From NCBI GenBank assembly GCA_011050685.1, contig DRFF01000158.1:1-50040 (forward strand): DNA of 50,040 nt, given 5' to 3'. The DNA is from Aurantimonas coralicida. GTDB lineage: Bacteria; Pseudomonadota; Alphaproteobacteria; Rhizobiales; Rhizobiaceae. Position numbers and translations under genes: made by a program. Numbering within the stretch: the first letter of the stretch is position 1; every line of letters begins with the position of its first letter. Below, piece after piece: positions 8,193 to 16,848 of this stretch. The notes under the pieces were generated by a model, which saw only the letters and a program-made list of their open reading frames with translations, was not told where the DNA came from and did no database searches.

Positions 8193-8231
8193 TCCCAGAC
8201 GCCGGCCTGCACATGGCAGATGACGATCATC

Positions 8232-8260
8232 GACGCCGCCGCGCATCCCGCGGCGGCGTC
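8232..8260 (+). terminator. Probable terminator after acnA
   Basis: A perfect 12-bp GC-rich stem (GACGCCGCCGCG with CGCGGCGGCGTC) encloses a 5-base loop, 39 bases after the acnA stop. The T content behind it is low (GCTCGTTTGG), so termination may be partial or aided by Rho. Confidence 0.55.
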
Positions 8261-8426
8261 GCTCGTTTGGCCGGCCGATCAATGACTTGTCATCCGCAAT
8301 TGACTGGCAGACGCATCCTTCGATCGCTACGGTGCGATCGATGACGAAACCCCAAGCAAAAGCGCTCCAGAACCCTGACGATCCCGGCCCGGCAGACAAG
8401 CCGGCGGGCATGTCCAGAGCGGTCTC

Positions 8427-9218
8427 GTGACCGTCGTTCACCTCATTCGACGCGCCTTTCCGGCATTCGCCTTGCTGATGCTTTTCCCGTTCGTCGGTGG
8501 AGCCCGGGCCGGCGACGCACCCACCGAGCCGGTCACCCAGGTGCTGGAATTGTTCACCAGCCAAGGCTGTTCGTCCTGCCCGCCTGCGGATCGCCTTTTG
8601 ACCAAGCTGGCCAAGGAACCTGGCGTTCTCGCGCTCGGCTATCACGTCGACTATTGGGATTACATCGGCTGGCGCGACATCTTCGGTTCGCCCGAAAACA
8701 CCGAGCGGCAGCGCGCTTACGCCCAGGCCTTCGCCACCACCACGATCTACACCCCGCAAATGGTCGTGAATGGCCGCAAGGGTGTCGTGGGGTCGCACGA
8801 GGCCAAAATCCGCAAGCTGATGCGGGCGACAGCGCTTCCGCAAGGGGGAGGCACGCCGAAGGTAGCGGTGAGCGTCGAGGGCGACCGGGTGCACATCACC
8901 GCAGACGTCGGACGGCTGGATCCGGACAGTCCGGCACCGGTGCTGATGCTGGTCACCTTCGGTGACGAAGCGACGACGACGATCGAGCGCGGAGAAAATA
9001 ACGGCCACACCATCGTCAACACGCGTCCCGTCCGTGGCTGGCGTCTTCTCGGCATGGCCGCGAGCGAACCGATGGATATCGATCTGCCCCTGGCGTCGCT
9101 GCTGAAACGGGGAGAGCCGAGCGGGGGTGGCTGCGCGGTGATCCTTCAGGCCGTGACGGCGGATGGAATGCCGGGACCGATTCTTGCCGCGGCGCAGATG
9201 GAATTCGCCGATCCATGA
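8427..9218 (+). CDS. Secreted DUF1223 protein with thioredoxin-like CSSC motif
   Basis: The 263-residue protein starts at GTG 8427; the nearest upstream ATG runs into a stop, and this start gives a complete signal peptide (RRAFPAFALLMLFPFVGGARA, cleaved near residue 28). The mature part opens with VLELFTSQGCSSCPPADRLL, where CSSC (48-51) occupies the thioredoxin active-site position, followed by YHVDYWDYIGWRD and YTPQMVVNG, which are hallmarks of DUF1223. Periplasmic location and the CxxC suggest thiol redox activity, but the family has no established function. It follows acnA on the same strand, an arrangement I recall from other Rhizobiales. The start has a weak ribosome binding site. Confidence 0.85.
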   Translation: MTVVHLIRRAFPAFALLMLFPFVGGARAGDAPTEPVTQVLELFTSQGCSSCPPADRLLTKLAKEPGVLALGYHVDYWDYIGWRDIFGSPENTERQRAYAQAFATTTIYTPQMVVNGRKGVVGSHEAKIRKLMRATALPQGGGTPKVAVSVEGDRVHITADVGRLDPDSPAPVLMLVTFGDEATTTIERGENNGHTIVNTRPVRGWRLLGMAASEPMDIDLPLASLLKRGEPSGGGCAVILQAVTADGMPGPILAAAQMEFADP

Positions 9219-9371
9219 CGCCGGCCAAATGACGGCCGATCAGCCATCCGGCGCGCGTTTGCCGCCAGATGGCCATTCCATGTTGTCGGCATCCGAAACG
9301 GTTTTGCCCGCGGCCCGTTTCATGCGAACATGCCGAAGAGCTGCGGCTTCCTCCGCGGCAAAGCATTGGAC

Positions 9372-9376
9372 GAGGG
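9372..9376 (+). promoter_or_regulatory. Ribosome binding site favouring a TTG start for DUF2794
   Basis: GAGGG 5 bases before TTG 9382. The ATG codons further upstream in the frame (9229, 9280, 9322) lack a comparable site and would add residues unlike the family. Confidence 0.45.
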
Positions 9377-9381
9377 CAGTC

Positions 9382-9759
9382 TTGACGGATTTCGGATCGG
9401 AGGGAGAAACCGCGACCAATCTCCTCCCCTTTCCCCGTCAGAATTCCAGTCATTTTTCTATCGTCTCGTTCGATCGACGAGAATTGTCCGAGATCCTCAA
9501 GATTTACGGACGCATGGTCGCTGCCGGCGAATGGCGGGACTACGCCATCGACACGTTGAAGGATCGAGCCGTGTTCTCGGTCTTCCGCCGAGCCAGCGAG
9601 ATGCCGCTCTATCGCGTGGAGAAAAATCCGAAGCTCGCCCGTAAGCAGGGGGCGTACCAGGTCGTCGCCGCTGGCGGCCTCGTTATGAAGCGCGGCCATG
9701 ACCTGACTGCCGTGCTCCGCGTGTTCGACAAGGGATTGAAACTGGCGGAGAACGGTTGA
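9382..9759 (+). CDS. DUF2794 family protein
   Basis: The conserved core is FDRRELSEILKIYGRMVAAG, then EWRDYAIDTLKDRAVFSVFR and RVEKNPKLARKQGAYQVVAA, ending GHDLTAVLRVFDKG; this is DUF2794, a small cytoplasmic family almost confined to Alphaproteobacteria and of unknown function. I prefer the TTG start at 9382 (125 residues), because it has GAGGG at a good distance and because the leader ETATNLLPFPRQ before the core matches the usual N-terminus. In-frame ATGs at 9229, 9280 and 9322 would give longer proteins with a Ser/Ala/Arg-rich extension. The frame is clean throughout. It reads in the same direction as DUF1223 upstream. Confidence 0.85.
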   Translation: MTDFGSEGETATNLLPFPRQNSSHFSIVSFDRRELSEILKIYGRMVAAGEWRDYAIDTLKDRAVFSVFRRASEMPLYRVEKNPKLARKQGAYQVVAAGGLVMKRGHDLTAVLRVFDKGLKLAENG

Positions 9760-9893
9760 GGCCTTCCGCTGATGCGAAAGCATTGATGACAATATCCATT
9801 GCCGGCTACGGAACATTATTTCGCCCGCCGCCCCGCGAAGGGATCGCCTCCTGGGTTGTGGCGTTGCTGCAGAACTGGGACGGGTGAGTGCGA

Positions 9894-11039
9894 ATGACCA
9901 GAACCAAGACAGAGCACGCCGAGCTTCGAGACAAGGGCCACGGGCGACACGCAGACCGGCCCGGTGAAATTCCCCTCGCCGGTTGGAAGAGCATCCTTTG
10001 GCGGGTCTACGAGGAAATGGGCGACGATCGCGTCACTCTCGTCGCCGCCGGCGTGACCTATTATCTGCTTCTTGCCATAGTTCCGGGTCTTGCCGCCTTC
10101 GTTTCCCTCTACGGCCTTTTCGCCGATCCGGCGACGGTCAGCGATCATCTGGCACAGTTGCGAGCCTTCATCCCTGGCGGCGGAATGGATGTTCTGGAGA
10201 CGCAACTGAAACGACTTGCGTCGAAGGGCGACACCACGTTGGGGCTGTCGCTGGTTATCTCCTTCGCAGTCTCGCTGTGGAGCGCCAATGCCGGAGTCAA
10301 GTCGCTGTTCGAGGCGATGAACGTCGCTTATGACGAGCGGGAAAGCCGTTCCTTCTTCAAGCTGAACGCGATCTCTCTCAGCTTCACCCTGAGTCTCATC
10401 GTTGTGTCGTTGCTGATGATCGGCCTCGCCGTGGTTCTGCCAATTCTCCTGGGCCATCTCGGCCTGGGTACGGGGCTAGAATGGCTGATTTCCGGCATCA
10501 GCCTCCTCCTGATGATCGTGGTGCTCTCGCTCGGCCTTGCGGCGCTCTACCGCTGGGGTCCGGACCGGGCGAACGCCAAATGGCGGTGGATCACCCCGGG
10601 CACCATCCTGACGCTCGTGGTCACCACGATCGTTTCATTGCTGTTTTCCTGGTACGCCGCCAATTTCGGTTCCTACGATGCCACCTATGGCTCGCTCGGC
10701 GCATTGATCGGTTTCATGACCTGGATCTGGCTGACGATGATCATTCTGATCGTCGGCGGCGAGTTGAACTCGGAGATGGAACACCAGACCGCCCGGGACA
10801 CGACAACCGGGGTGCGGCAGCCCTTGGGCCAGCGCGGCGCCACCATGGCTGATCGTGTCGCCGGACAATCCTCCGACACCGATGTTTCGGGTCACGGCCG
10901 CAGCGCCATGACGCGGAAGGAAGAATCCCCGGAGAGCAAGCGGCGACGCGAAGGATTGTCGGTCGGCAAGCTGGCGGTGGCGCTCCCTGCCGCTCTGTTG
11001 CTCACCTACCTCAAGCGTCGGTCTGAGCGACGGACCTGA
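9894..11039 (+). CDS. YihY/BrkB-family inner membrane protein
   Basis: The protein is 381 residues from ATG 9894 (a GTG six bases earlier is equally possible). The N-terminal 30 residues are charged and cytoplasmic. Then come LVAAGVTYYLLLAIVPGLAA, the family hallmark, and six membrane spans up to about residue 300. The other signatures present are SLWSANAGVKSLFEAMNVAY, YRWGPDRANAKWRWITPG and NFGSYDATYGSLGALIGFMT. The C-terminal 80 residues are polar and end in a further hydrophobic segment (KLAVALPAALLLTYL) before a basic tail, which is longer than in short YihY members. The old annotation as ribonuclease BN is incorrect for this family; the function is unsettled. It converges with the acetyltransferase downstream. 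Confidence 0.88.
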   Translation: MTRTKTEHAELRDKGHGRHADRPGEIPLAGWKSILWRVYEEMGDDRVTLVAAGVTYYLLLAIVPGLAAFVSLYGLFADPATVSDHLAQLRAFIPGGGMDVLETQLKRLASKGDTTLGLSLVISFAVSLWSANAGVKSLFEAMNVAYDERESRSFFKLNAISLSFTLSLIVVSLLMIGLAVVLPILLGHLGLGTGLEWLISGISLLLMIVVLSLGLAALYRWGPDRANAKWRWITPGTILTLVVTTIVSLLFSWYAANFGSYDATYGSLGALIGFMTWIWLTMIILIVGGELNSEMEHQTARDTTTGVRQPLGQRGATMADRVAGQSSDTDVSGHGRSAMTRKEESPESKRRREGLSVGKLAVALPAALLLTYLKRRSERRT

Positions 11040-11059
11040 CGGGAGGCTGAGCAACGCGG

Positions 11060-11623
11060 CTATCGCTGGTACAGCGTGCCGGGATAGCGCGTCTCGTCGG
11101 GAAGCGCCGAGCCGCCCGGGCCAAGCGGCATCTGCATCAGAACGGTATCGATCCAGCGGCCGAATTTGAAGCCGGACTGCTGGAAGACCCCGATCATGCG
11201 GAAGCCTGCCCGTTCATGCAGCCTGACCGACGGCGCGTTACCGGAGTCGCCGACGACGGCGATCATCTGGCGGAAGCCGGTTTCGGCCGAGATCTCGATG
11301 AGGCGGGTCAGAAGATCGCCGCCGACACCGCGCCCCTTGGCATCCGGTGCGACGTAGACCGAATCTTCCACCGACCAGCGATAGGCGGGTCTGGCGCGGA
11401 ACGCGTTGGCATAGGCATAGCCAAGGACGACACCGAGGGCATCTTCGGCGACGATGAAAGGATAGCCCTGACCGGTCATCGCGGTGAAGCGCGCCGCCAT
11501 TTCCGCCTCGTCCGGCGGCACGATTTCGAATGTCCCGGTGCCGTGCAGCACCGCGTGCTCGTAGATCGACCGGATCGCCGGGACGTCTTCGATGCTGGCG
11601 GGTCGGATCGTATGAGCGCTCAT
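11060..11623 (-). CDS. GNAT N-acetyltransferase, phosphinothricin acetyltransferase-like
   Basis: The protein is 187 residues from ATG 11623 (MSAHTIRPASIEDVPAIRSI); a reading from 11680 adds 19 unlikely residues. GNAT motifs are clear: the N-terminal IRPASIEDVPAIRSIYEHAV, TGTFEIVPPDEAEMAAR characteristic of the Pat/YncA subgroup, the acetyl-CoA pyrophosphate loop DAKGRGVGGDLLTRLI, and VRLHERAGFRMIGVFQQSGFKFGRWIDTV split across the C-terminal half. Such enzymes acetylate amino groups of small molecules such as phosphinothricin, methionine sulfone or related amino acids. The actual substrate is unknown. It converges with the YihY gene, leaving only 20 bases between the stops. Confidence 0.87.
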   Translation of the reverse strand: MSAHTIRPASIEDVPAIRSIYEHAVLHGTGTFEIVPPDEAEMAARFTAMTGQGYPFIVAEDALGVVLGYAYANAFRARPAYRWSVEDSVYVAPDAKGRGVGGDLLTRLIEISAETGFRQMIAVVGDSGNAPSVRLHERAGFRMIGVFQQSGFKFGRWIDTVLMQMPLGPGGSALPDETRYPGTLYQR

Positions 11624-11677
11624 CGGCAGGCAAGCCCAAGCTTCTTCGTTGCAATCTGGATGTCGCAAAAGCAATGA

Positions 11678-11708
11678 CAAAAGAAAAGGGCGGCCCGCAA
11701 GCCGCCCT
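11678..11708 (-). terminator. Rho-independent terminator of the Bax-inhibitor-1 gene
   Basis: Read on the minus strand, AGGGCGGC and GCCGCCCT form an 8-bp stem around a 6-base loop (plus-strand 11687-11708), followed by a T-rich run (TTTCTTTTG). It lies 25 bases after the stop of the 11733-12506 gene. Confidence 0.75.
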
Positions 11709-11732
11709 GATTTATCAGTCCTGCCCTAGCGC

Positions 11733-12506
11733 TTAGTTGCGGTTGCCGAACAGCTGCAGGAGGAACAGGAACATGTTGAGGAAGTCGAGATAGAGGCGCA
11801 ACGCGCCCATGACCGCCTTGCGGCCCATCACCGCCGAGCCGTCGCCCTCATAGTACATTTCCTTGATCTGCCGCGTGTCGTAGGCGGTGAGGCCAGCGAA
11901 CACCAAAACGCCGATCGCCGAGATGGCGAACTGCAGCGCCGGCGAGGCGAGGAAGATGTTGACGACCATCGCGATGACGATGCCGATCACGCCCATGAAC
12001 AGGAACGAGCCCCAGCCGGAAATATCCCGCTTGGTGGTGTAGCCCCAGAGCGACAGCGCGCCGAAGGAGGCGGCGGTGATGAAGAACACCTGGGTGATGG
12101 ATTCCTGCGTGTAGACGAGGAAGATCGTCGACAGCGACAGGCCGACCATCGCCGCGTAGGTCCAGAAGGTCGCCTGGGCGGCCTGTACACTCATCTTGTG
12201 AACGCGGAAGGACAGGAAAAAGACCATCGCCAGCGGGGCGAGCATCAGCACCCAGCGCAGAGGTGAGGTGTAGAGGACGCCGCCGAGCTGCGTCAGATAG
12301 ACGCCGCCAATCTGGCCAACGGACTGCGAAGGATCAGTCGTCGTCGCGAATGAATAGAGCACATAGGCCGCAACGCCGGTGAGGGCGAGACCGCCCGCCA
12401 TCAGGTTGTAGACCTTCAACATATAGGAGCGGAGGCCCTGGTCGATGTCCGCTCTGGTACCGGCGGCGGGCACAGTGCGCGTGCCGGCATTCCGATAGTC
12501 CGCCAT
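11733..12506 (-). CDS. Bax inhibitor-1 / YccA family membrane protein
   Basis: The protein is 257 residues from ATG 12506, which has AAAGGAA about 8 bases upstream; a longer frame to 12566 has no support. It has a polar N-terminal 40 residues, then seven hydrophobic spans, with GLALTGVAAYVLYSFA in the first and the family segment GLTAYDTRQIKEMYYEGDG near residue 215. The aspartates of this region belong to the pH-sensing pair in the bacterial homologue BsYetJ, a calcium leak channel. In E. coli, YccA is a substrate and modulator of FtsH. It ends in LRLYLDFLNMFLFLLQLFG, the usual terminus. It is monocistronic, with its own terminator. Confidence 0.93.
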   Translation of the reverse strand: MADYRNAGTRTVPAAGTRADIDQGLRSYMLKVYNLMAGGLALTGVAAYVLYSFATTTDPSQSVGQIGGVYLTQLGGVLYTSPLRWVLMLAPLAMVFFLSFRVHKMSVQAAQATFWTYAAMVGLSLSTIFLVYTQESITQVFFITAASFGALSLWGYTTKRDISGWGSFLFMGVIGIVIAMVVNIFLASPALQFAISAIGVLVFAGLTAYDTRQIKEMYYEGDGSAVMGRKAVMGALRLYLDFLNMFLFLLQLFGNRN

Positions 12507-12774
12507 GGATGAATTCCTTTCTGCGTGTCCCGTCCGGTGTCCCCGCGCGACGGTTTCAGTCGACACGAAGAGGCGCCGCTGGCGGGACGCCCAGCGATCC
12601 TATGCATAATATGCGGATCGCGAGGTTCGCGCACAAGCCTCCAGCCGCCTGGAACGATAAAATCGCGCCCGATCAGGGTTAATTATCCGTTAGCCTGTTG
12701 CCGGATCGATCCAAAGGCGGGCGGCTGGAGACGCGCCTGCTTCGGTTTTTCCTGCTTTCCCGCGTCACGCCCCA

Positions 12775-15369
12775 TCACAAATTGCGCAGCACCGGCGCGG
12801 CTTTCTGTCCCAGGACGCGCCAGGTTCCCGCAAGGCCGATGCCGACAGTCAGCACCAGCGAGACGATCAGCGTCGTCAGTGCCACCGTCCAGTCGAAGAC
12901 GTAGGGCAGTTGCATGACCTGAACGACCACGAACCAGGCCGCGAGAGCACCCGCCCCGACCGCGAAGACACCTGTCGCAAGGCCCAGCAGCAGATATTCG
13001 GTTGTGAAGGCGCGAATCAGGGTCAGCCGCGTCGCGCCAAGCGTCTTCAGGACGACGGCGTCGTGGATGCGGCTCCGGTTACCGGCGGCCAGCGCCCCGG
13101 ACAGGACCAGGACCGAGGCGATCAGCGCCACCGCCGCGGCGACCCGGATTGCCAGCGCGAGTTGGGCGATCAGGCCGTTCACCGCGTCGAGCGCTTCCTT
13201 CACCCGCACCGTCGTCACCGCCGGATAGGCATTGGTGACGCCGTTGATCAGCGCCTTTTCCGCAACCTCTCCGTCGTCCGGCATCGACAGCGTCGCCAGC
13301 CAGGAATGCGGCGCGCCGGCAAACGCGTTGGGCGAGAACACCATGACGAAGTTGATCGACAGCGATTCCCATTCCACCGCGCGGAAATTCGCGATTCGGG
13401 CGGTGATGTTGCGGCCGAGGACATTGACGGTCAGCGTGTCGCCAACCTTCAGGCCGAGCTCCCCACCCTCCTCCGCCGAGAATGACACCAGAGGCTCGCC
13501 CGCATAGTCCGCCGGCCACCACTCGCCCTCGGTCAGGCTGGAATTCTCCGGCAGCGTCGGCGAATAGGTCAGCCCGCGATCACCATGCAGGACCCAACTA
13601 CCTTCGTGTCCCTCCGCAAAGGCAGAGACATCCTGTCCCGCAAGGGCTGTGATCCGCCCCCGCAGCATGGGAGCGGCATTGAGGGACGAGCCCGGCGCCA
13701 GCGTCTCGACAGTCTGGCGAAAGCCATCGATCTGGTCGTTTTGAATGTCGACGAAAAAGAAATCAGGCGCTCGCGAAGCCATTCCCGTGCCGATCTCCTG
13801 GCGCAGATCGTAGTCGATGGTCGCCAGCGTCACCAGCAGCGTCAGGCCGAGGCCGAGCGAAAGCACCACCGACGCCGTCAGCGCGCCCGGCCGGTGAATG
13901 TTGCCGATCGCCAGTCGCAGCGGCGTCGAGCGGACCCGCGGCGCCCGCGCGGCGAACCACTGGACCGCCATCGCGACGCCGCGCAGGATCACGAAGGCAG
14001 CCGCCGTGCCCACGAGGAAGATCAGCGCCACCCGGCGGTCGCCGGCCATGACCAGCGCCAGCGCGGAAATGACGAGGGCGAGGCCGAGCGCCGTGCCGAG
14101 ATAGGCCCAGCGCATCCGGTAGCCGCCCGTCGCCCCGGCTTCGCGGAACAGGGCCGTCGCGGCAACGTCGCGGGTGCGCCCGAGCGGCAGCAGCGCGAAG
14201 GCCAGCGCCGTGAGCACGCCGAAGACGGCAGCTAGCGCGAGGGCGCCCGGATAGACGGACGCCTCGGCCGCGATCGGGACGACGCTTTCGAGGAAGCGCG
14301 CGGTCGCGAAGGGCGCGAGCGCTCCAAGGACGAGGCCAAGGATAATGCCCACACCGGCCAAGAGCATGATCTGGATCAGATAGACCGTGACGACGAAGCC
14401 GCCCCCGGCCCCAAGGCTCTTGAAGGTTGCGATCACCCCTCGCTTGGAATCGAGATAGGCGTTGACGGCATTGGCGACGCCGACGCCGCCAACGATGAGA
14501 GCGGTGAGCCCGACTAGCGTGAGGAACTGTGAGAAACGCTCGATATTGCGCTGGAGCGAGGGGGCGGCATCTGCCGAGGTGCGAATGTTGAAGCCGGATT
14601 CGGGAAAGTGCTCTTTTGCCTGCGCCGCGATTGCCGCGGCGTCGTCGCCATTCGGCAAACGGATTTTGTAGTCGTATTCGACGAGGCTTCCCGGCTGGAT
14701 CAGCCCGCTCGCCGCGAGCCCGTCCAGCGACAGCATCAGCCGCGGAGCGAAATTGAAGCGGCCGGACAAGACGTCGGGTTCGCGCTCGAGCACGCCGCGC
14801 AGTTCGATCTCGGCATTGCCGAGCTTGATGGTCTCGCCGCGCTCGATGCCCAATCGATCGTATAATTCCGATGCGGCGACGGCGCCGAACCGGCCGTCAC
14901 GTTCTCCCAGAAGATTGCTTAGGGGCAGGCCCGGCCCCGTTTCAACAGTTCCATAGAGCGGATAGGCGCCGTCCACCGCCTTCACCTCGGCCAGCGATTG
15001 ATCGGCGCCGTCCAGCAGCCGCACCATGGAACGCAGGGACGCCGCCTCGGCAACGGTTCCGAGGTCCGCCAGATAAGTGGTTTCCTCGTCGGTCGCCTGG
15101 CGCTGGACCAAGGCGAAGCGGAGGTCGCCGCCGAGGATCGACCGCCCCTGTTCGGCGATCCCGGTGGTCATCATCGTCGCGACGGAATTCACCGCGGCGA
15201 TCGCCGCCACGCCGAGGGTGATGCAGGCGAGGAAGATGTAGAAGCCGGACAGTCCGCCGCGCATCTCACGCAGCGCGAAACGCACGGCGAGCTTGAGATT
15301 GCCGCGCCCGTTCGTCGGCTTCGGCCGGGCAGTGGCGGCAACCCCGGCCGTGGAATCGAGCGCGCTCAT
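12775..15369 (-). CDS. ybbP: ABC transporter permease, YbbP/FtsX-like
   Basis: This 864-residue protein has a cytoplasmic N-terminus, a first span near 45-70 (FYIFLACITLGVAAIAAVN), a large periplasmic domain, and then two FtsX-type four-helix blocks (about 290-460 and 730-860). YbbP-specific features are GGDLRFALVQRQATDEE and ASRAPDFFFVDIQNDQIDGF. It has the layout of the MacB-superfamily permease that couples to a YbbA ATPase and is thought to move lipophilic molecules or lipoproteins out of the inner membrane. Its ATG overlaps the TGA of the ATPase gene by 4 bases. Length agrees with the family (~800-870). Confidence 0.92.
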   Translation of the reverse strand: MSALDSTAGVAATARPKPTNGRGNLKLAVRFALREMRGGLSGFYIFLACITLGVAAIAAVNSVATMMTTGIAEQGRSILGGDLRFALVQRQATDEETTYLADLGTVAEAASLRSMVRLLDGADQSLAEVKAVDGAYPLYGTVETGPGLPLSNLLGERDGRFGAVAASELYDRLGIERGETIKLGNAEIELRGVLEREPDVLSGRFNFAPRLMLSLDGLAASGLIQPGSLVEYDYKIRLPNGDDAAAIAAQAKEHFPESGFNIRTSADAAPSLQRNIERFSQFLTLVGLTALIVGGVGVANAVNAYLDSKRGVIATFKSLGAGGGFVVTVYLIQIMLLAGVGIILGLVLGALAPFATARFLESVVPIAAEASVYPGALALAAVFGVLTALAFALLPLGRTRDVAATALFREAGATGGYRMRWAYLGTALGLALVISALALVMAGDRRVALIFLVGTAAAFVILRGVAMAVQWFAARAPRVRSTPLRLAIGNIHRPGALTASVVLSLGLGLTLLVTLATIDYDLRQEIGTGMASRAPDFFFVDIQNDQIDGFRQTVETLAPGSSLNAAPMLRGRITALAGQDVSAFAEGHEGSWVLHGDRGLTYSPTLPENSSLTEGEWWPADYAGEPLVSFSAEEGGELGLKVGDTLTVNVLGRNITARIANFRAVEWESLSINFVMVFSPNAFAGAPHSWLATLSMPDDGEVAEKALINGVTNAYPAVTTVRVKEALDAVNGLIAQLALAIRVAAAVALIASVLVLSGALAAGNRSRIHDAVVLKTLGATRLTLIRAFTTEYLLLGLATGVFAVGAGALAAWFVVVQVMQLPYVFDWTVALTTLIVSLVLTVGIGLAGTWRVLGQKAAPVLRNL

Positions 15370-16103
15370 CCAGCGGCACCGGCGAGCGCGGGATCGGAGT
15401 TCGCTCCTGCGGCCTCGACCATCGCCATGCGGTCGTCATGGATAACGCCCGAGCGGACGGCGACCTCGCGGCCGCAGCGATGCGCCAACGCCGGATCGTG
15501 AGTCACGAGGACGAGCGTCATGGCCCGCCGCTCGCATTCGGCGAACAACAGATCGGCGACCTGCCGTCCGGTCTCCTGGTCGAGATTGCCGGTCGGCTCA
15601 TCGGCGATCAAAATCGCCGGTTGCGGAGCCAGAGCCCGTGCCAGCGCGACGCGCTGCTGCTCACCGCCTGACAATTCGCCGGGATAATGGGTGACGCGGT
15701 CGGCGAGGCCCACATTCGACAATTCCCGCTCGGCGCGCTCGAAGGCGTCGTCATGGCCGGCGAGTTCCAGCGGCACGGCGACGTTTTCCAGCGCCGTCAT
15801 GTTCGGAATCAGGTGAAACGACTGGAAGACGATGCCGATATTGCGGCCACGGAACGCCGCGAGCTCGTCCTCGCTGAGACCACCGAGCGGCTGACCGGCG
15901 ATTTCGACGAAGCCCTCGTCGGCCCGTTCCAGACCGGCAATCACCATCAAAAGCGTCGACTTGCCGGAGCCGGAAGGACCGACGATACCGACTGACTCGC
16001 CTCGATCGACCGCAAGGCCGACATCCTTCAGAACATGGACCGCGCTACGGCCACTTCCCAGCGTGAGATGAACGTTTCGTAACCGGATCGCTGGTTCTGC
16101 CAA
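15366..16103 (-). CDS. ybbA: ABC transporter ATP-binding protein, YbbA/LolD-like
   Basis: This is a 245-residue ATPase with Walker [10 protein letters not shown] at 42-50, Q-loop VFQSFHLIP at 92-100, signature LSGGEQQR at 144-151 and Walker [13 protein letters not shown] at 164-175, followed by the switch histidine in [12 protein letters not shown]. The NLD after Walker B and [14 protein letters not shown] are typical of the LolD/MacB/YbbA group. It forms a translationally coupled pair with the YbbP permease (4-base overlap) and is divergent from the esterase gene, the same three-gene association as tesA-ybbA-ybbP in E. coli. The first residues after the start ([17 protein letters not shown]) match the family. 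Confidence 0.93.
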   Translation of the reverse strand: MAEPAIRLRNVHLTLGSGRSAVHVLKDVGLAVDRGESVGIVGPSGSGKSTLLMVIAGLERADEGFVEIAGQPLGGLSEDELAAFRGRNIGIVFQSFHLIPNMTALENVAVPLELAGHDDAFERAERELSNVGLADRVTHYPGELSGGEQQRVALARALAPQPAILIADEPTGNLDQETGRQVADLLFAECERRAMTLVLVTHDPALAHRCGREVAVRSGVIHDDRMAMVEAAGANSDPALAGAAG

Positions 16104-16134
16104 GGCCGCCGGCTCCTATATGCGAGATCAGACG

Positions 16135-16146
16135 CCCCATATGGGG
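16135..16146. promoter_or_regulatory. 12-bp perfect palindrome in the ybbA/esterase promoter region
   Basis: CCCCATATGGGG lies in the 61-base divergent gap between ybbA (start 16103) and the esterase (start 16165). Its position would suit an operator acting on both genes, but no regulator is known for it and a chance occurrence is possible. Confidence 0.25.
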
Positions 16147-16164
16147 CCTGCGCTATATGGGTGT

Positions 16165-16848
16165 ATGATGCAACGCTTCCAACCGATCCTCTTGGCACTG
16201 ACGCTATTGTCATGGCTGATGGTGCCGTCAGCTTCCAGTGCTCAGCAGGTCGCGCGGGGGGCCGCCGATGGCGAGCCGCTTCACGTCGTCGTTTTTGGCG
16301 ACAGCCTCGTCGCCGGCTACGGTGTCGGGCCCGGGGAAGCATTTCCCGAGCAATTGCAAGTCGCCTTGCGGGACCGGGGATACGGCGTAGAAGTGACTAA
16401 CGCAGGCGCCTCGGGCGACACATCGAGCGGCGGGCTCGCCCGGCTCGACTGGTCGGTGCCGACAGAAGCCGACCTCGTCATCGTTGAACTCGGCGCCAAC
16501 GACGCGCTACGCGGGATTTCTCCCGAGATCACGGAAAAGAACCTCGACCAGATCCTGCAAACGCTGACCGAACGCGGCCAGGCCGTCATCCTCGCCGGCA
16601 TGATCGCGCCACCCAATATGGGCCCCGACTATTCGGCGGCTTTCAACCCGATCTATGCCGGCCTCGCCGAGAAATACGACGTCGCCCTCTATCCGTTCTT
16701 TCTCGACGGCGTGGCGACCCAGCCGAAGCTCAATCAGGACGATGCCATGCACCCGAACAAGGACGGCGTCGCCGTTATTGTCGAAAAGATGCTGCCGCTG
16801 GTCACCGAAACGCTTGAATCGCTTAATGCGGGGCGTGTTGCGGGATGA
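16165..16848 (+). CDS. tesA: TesA-like SGNH-family arylesterase/lysophospholipase, periplasmic
   Basis: The protein is 227 residues from ATG 16165, the start that yields a proper signal peptide (MMQRFQPILLALTLLSWLMV, cleavage near SASSAQQ); an earlier in-frame ATG at 16120 is possible. The four SGNH blocks are complete: block I VVFGDSLVAGYG with Ser47, block II glycine in NAGASGDTSSGG, block III asparagine in LGANDALRG, block V Asp/His in DAMHPNKDGV. Enzymes of this group hydrolyse esters and acyl-CoA or lysophospholipid in the periplasm. It is divergent from ybbA-ybbP, as in many Proteobacteria. Its last 26 bases overlap the end of the convergent acetyltransferase gene. Confidence 0.92.
   Translation: MMQRFQPILLALTLLSWLMVPSASSAQQVARGAADGEPLHVVVFGDSLVAGYGVGPGEAFPEQLQVALRDRGYGVEVTNAGASGDTSSGGLARLDWSVPTEADLVIVELGANDALRGISPEITEKNLDQILQTLTERGQAVILAGMIAPPNMGPDYSAAFNPIYAGLAEKYDVALYPFFLDGVATQPKLNQDDAMHPNKDGVAVIVEKMLPLVTETLESLNAGRVAG

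Noticed and set aside
12679-12693. Possible CtrA-type site TTAA-N7-TTAG upstream of the Bax-inhibitor-1 gene
   Set aside because: It has one mismatch to the TTAA-N7-TTAA core, and lies about 170 bases from the start. A single near-match in 50 kb is not evidence.
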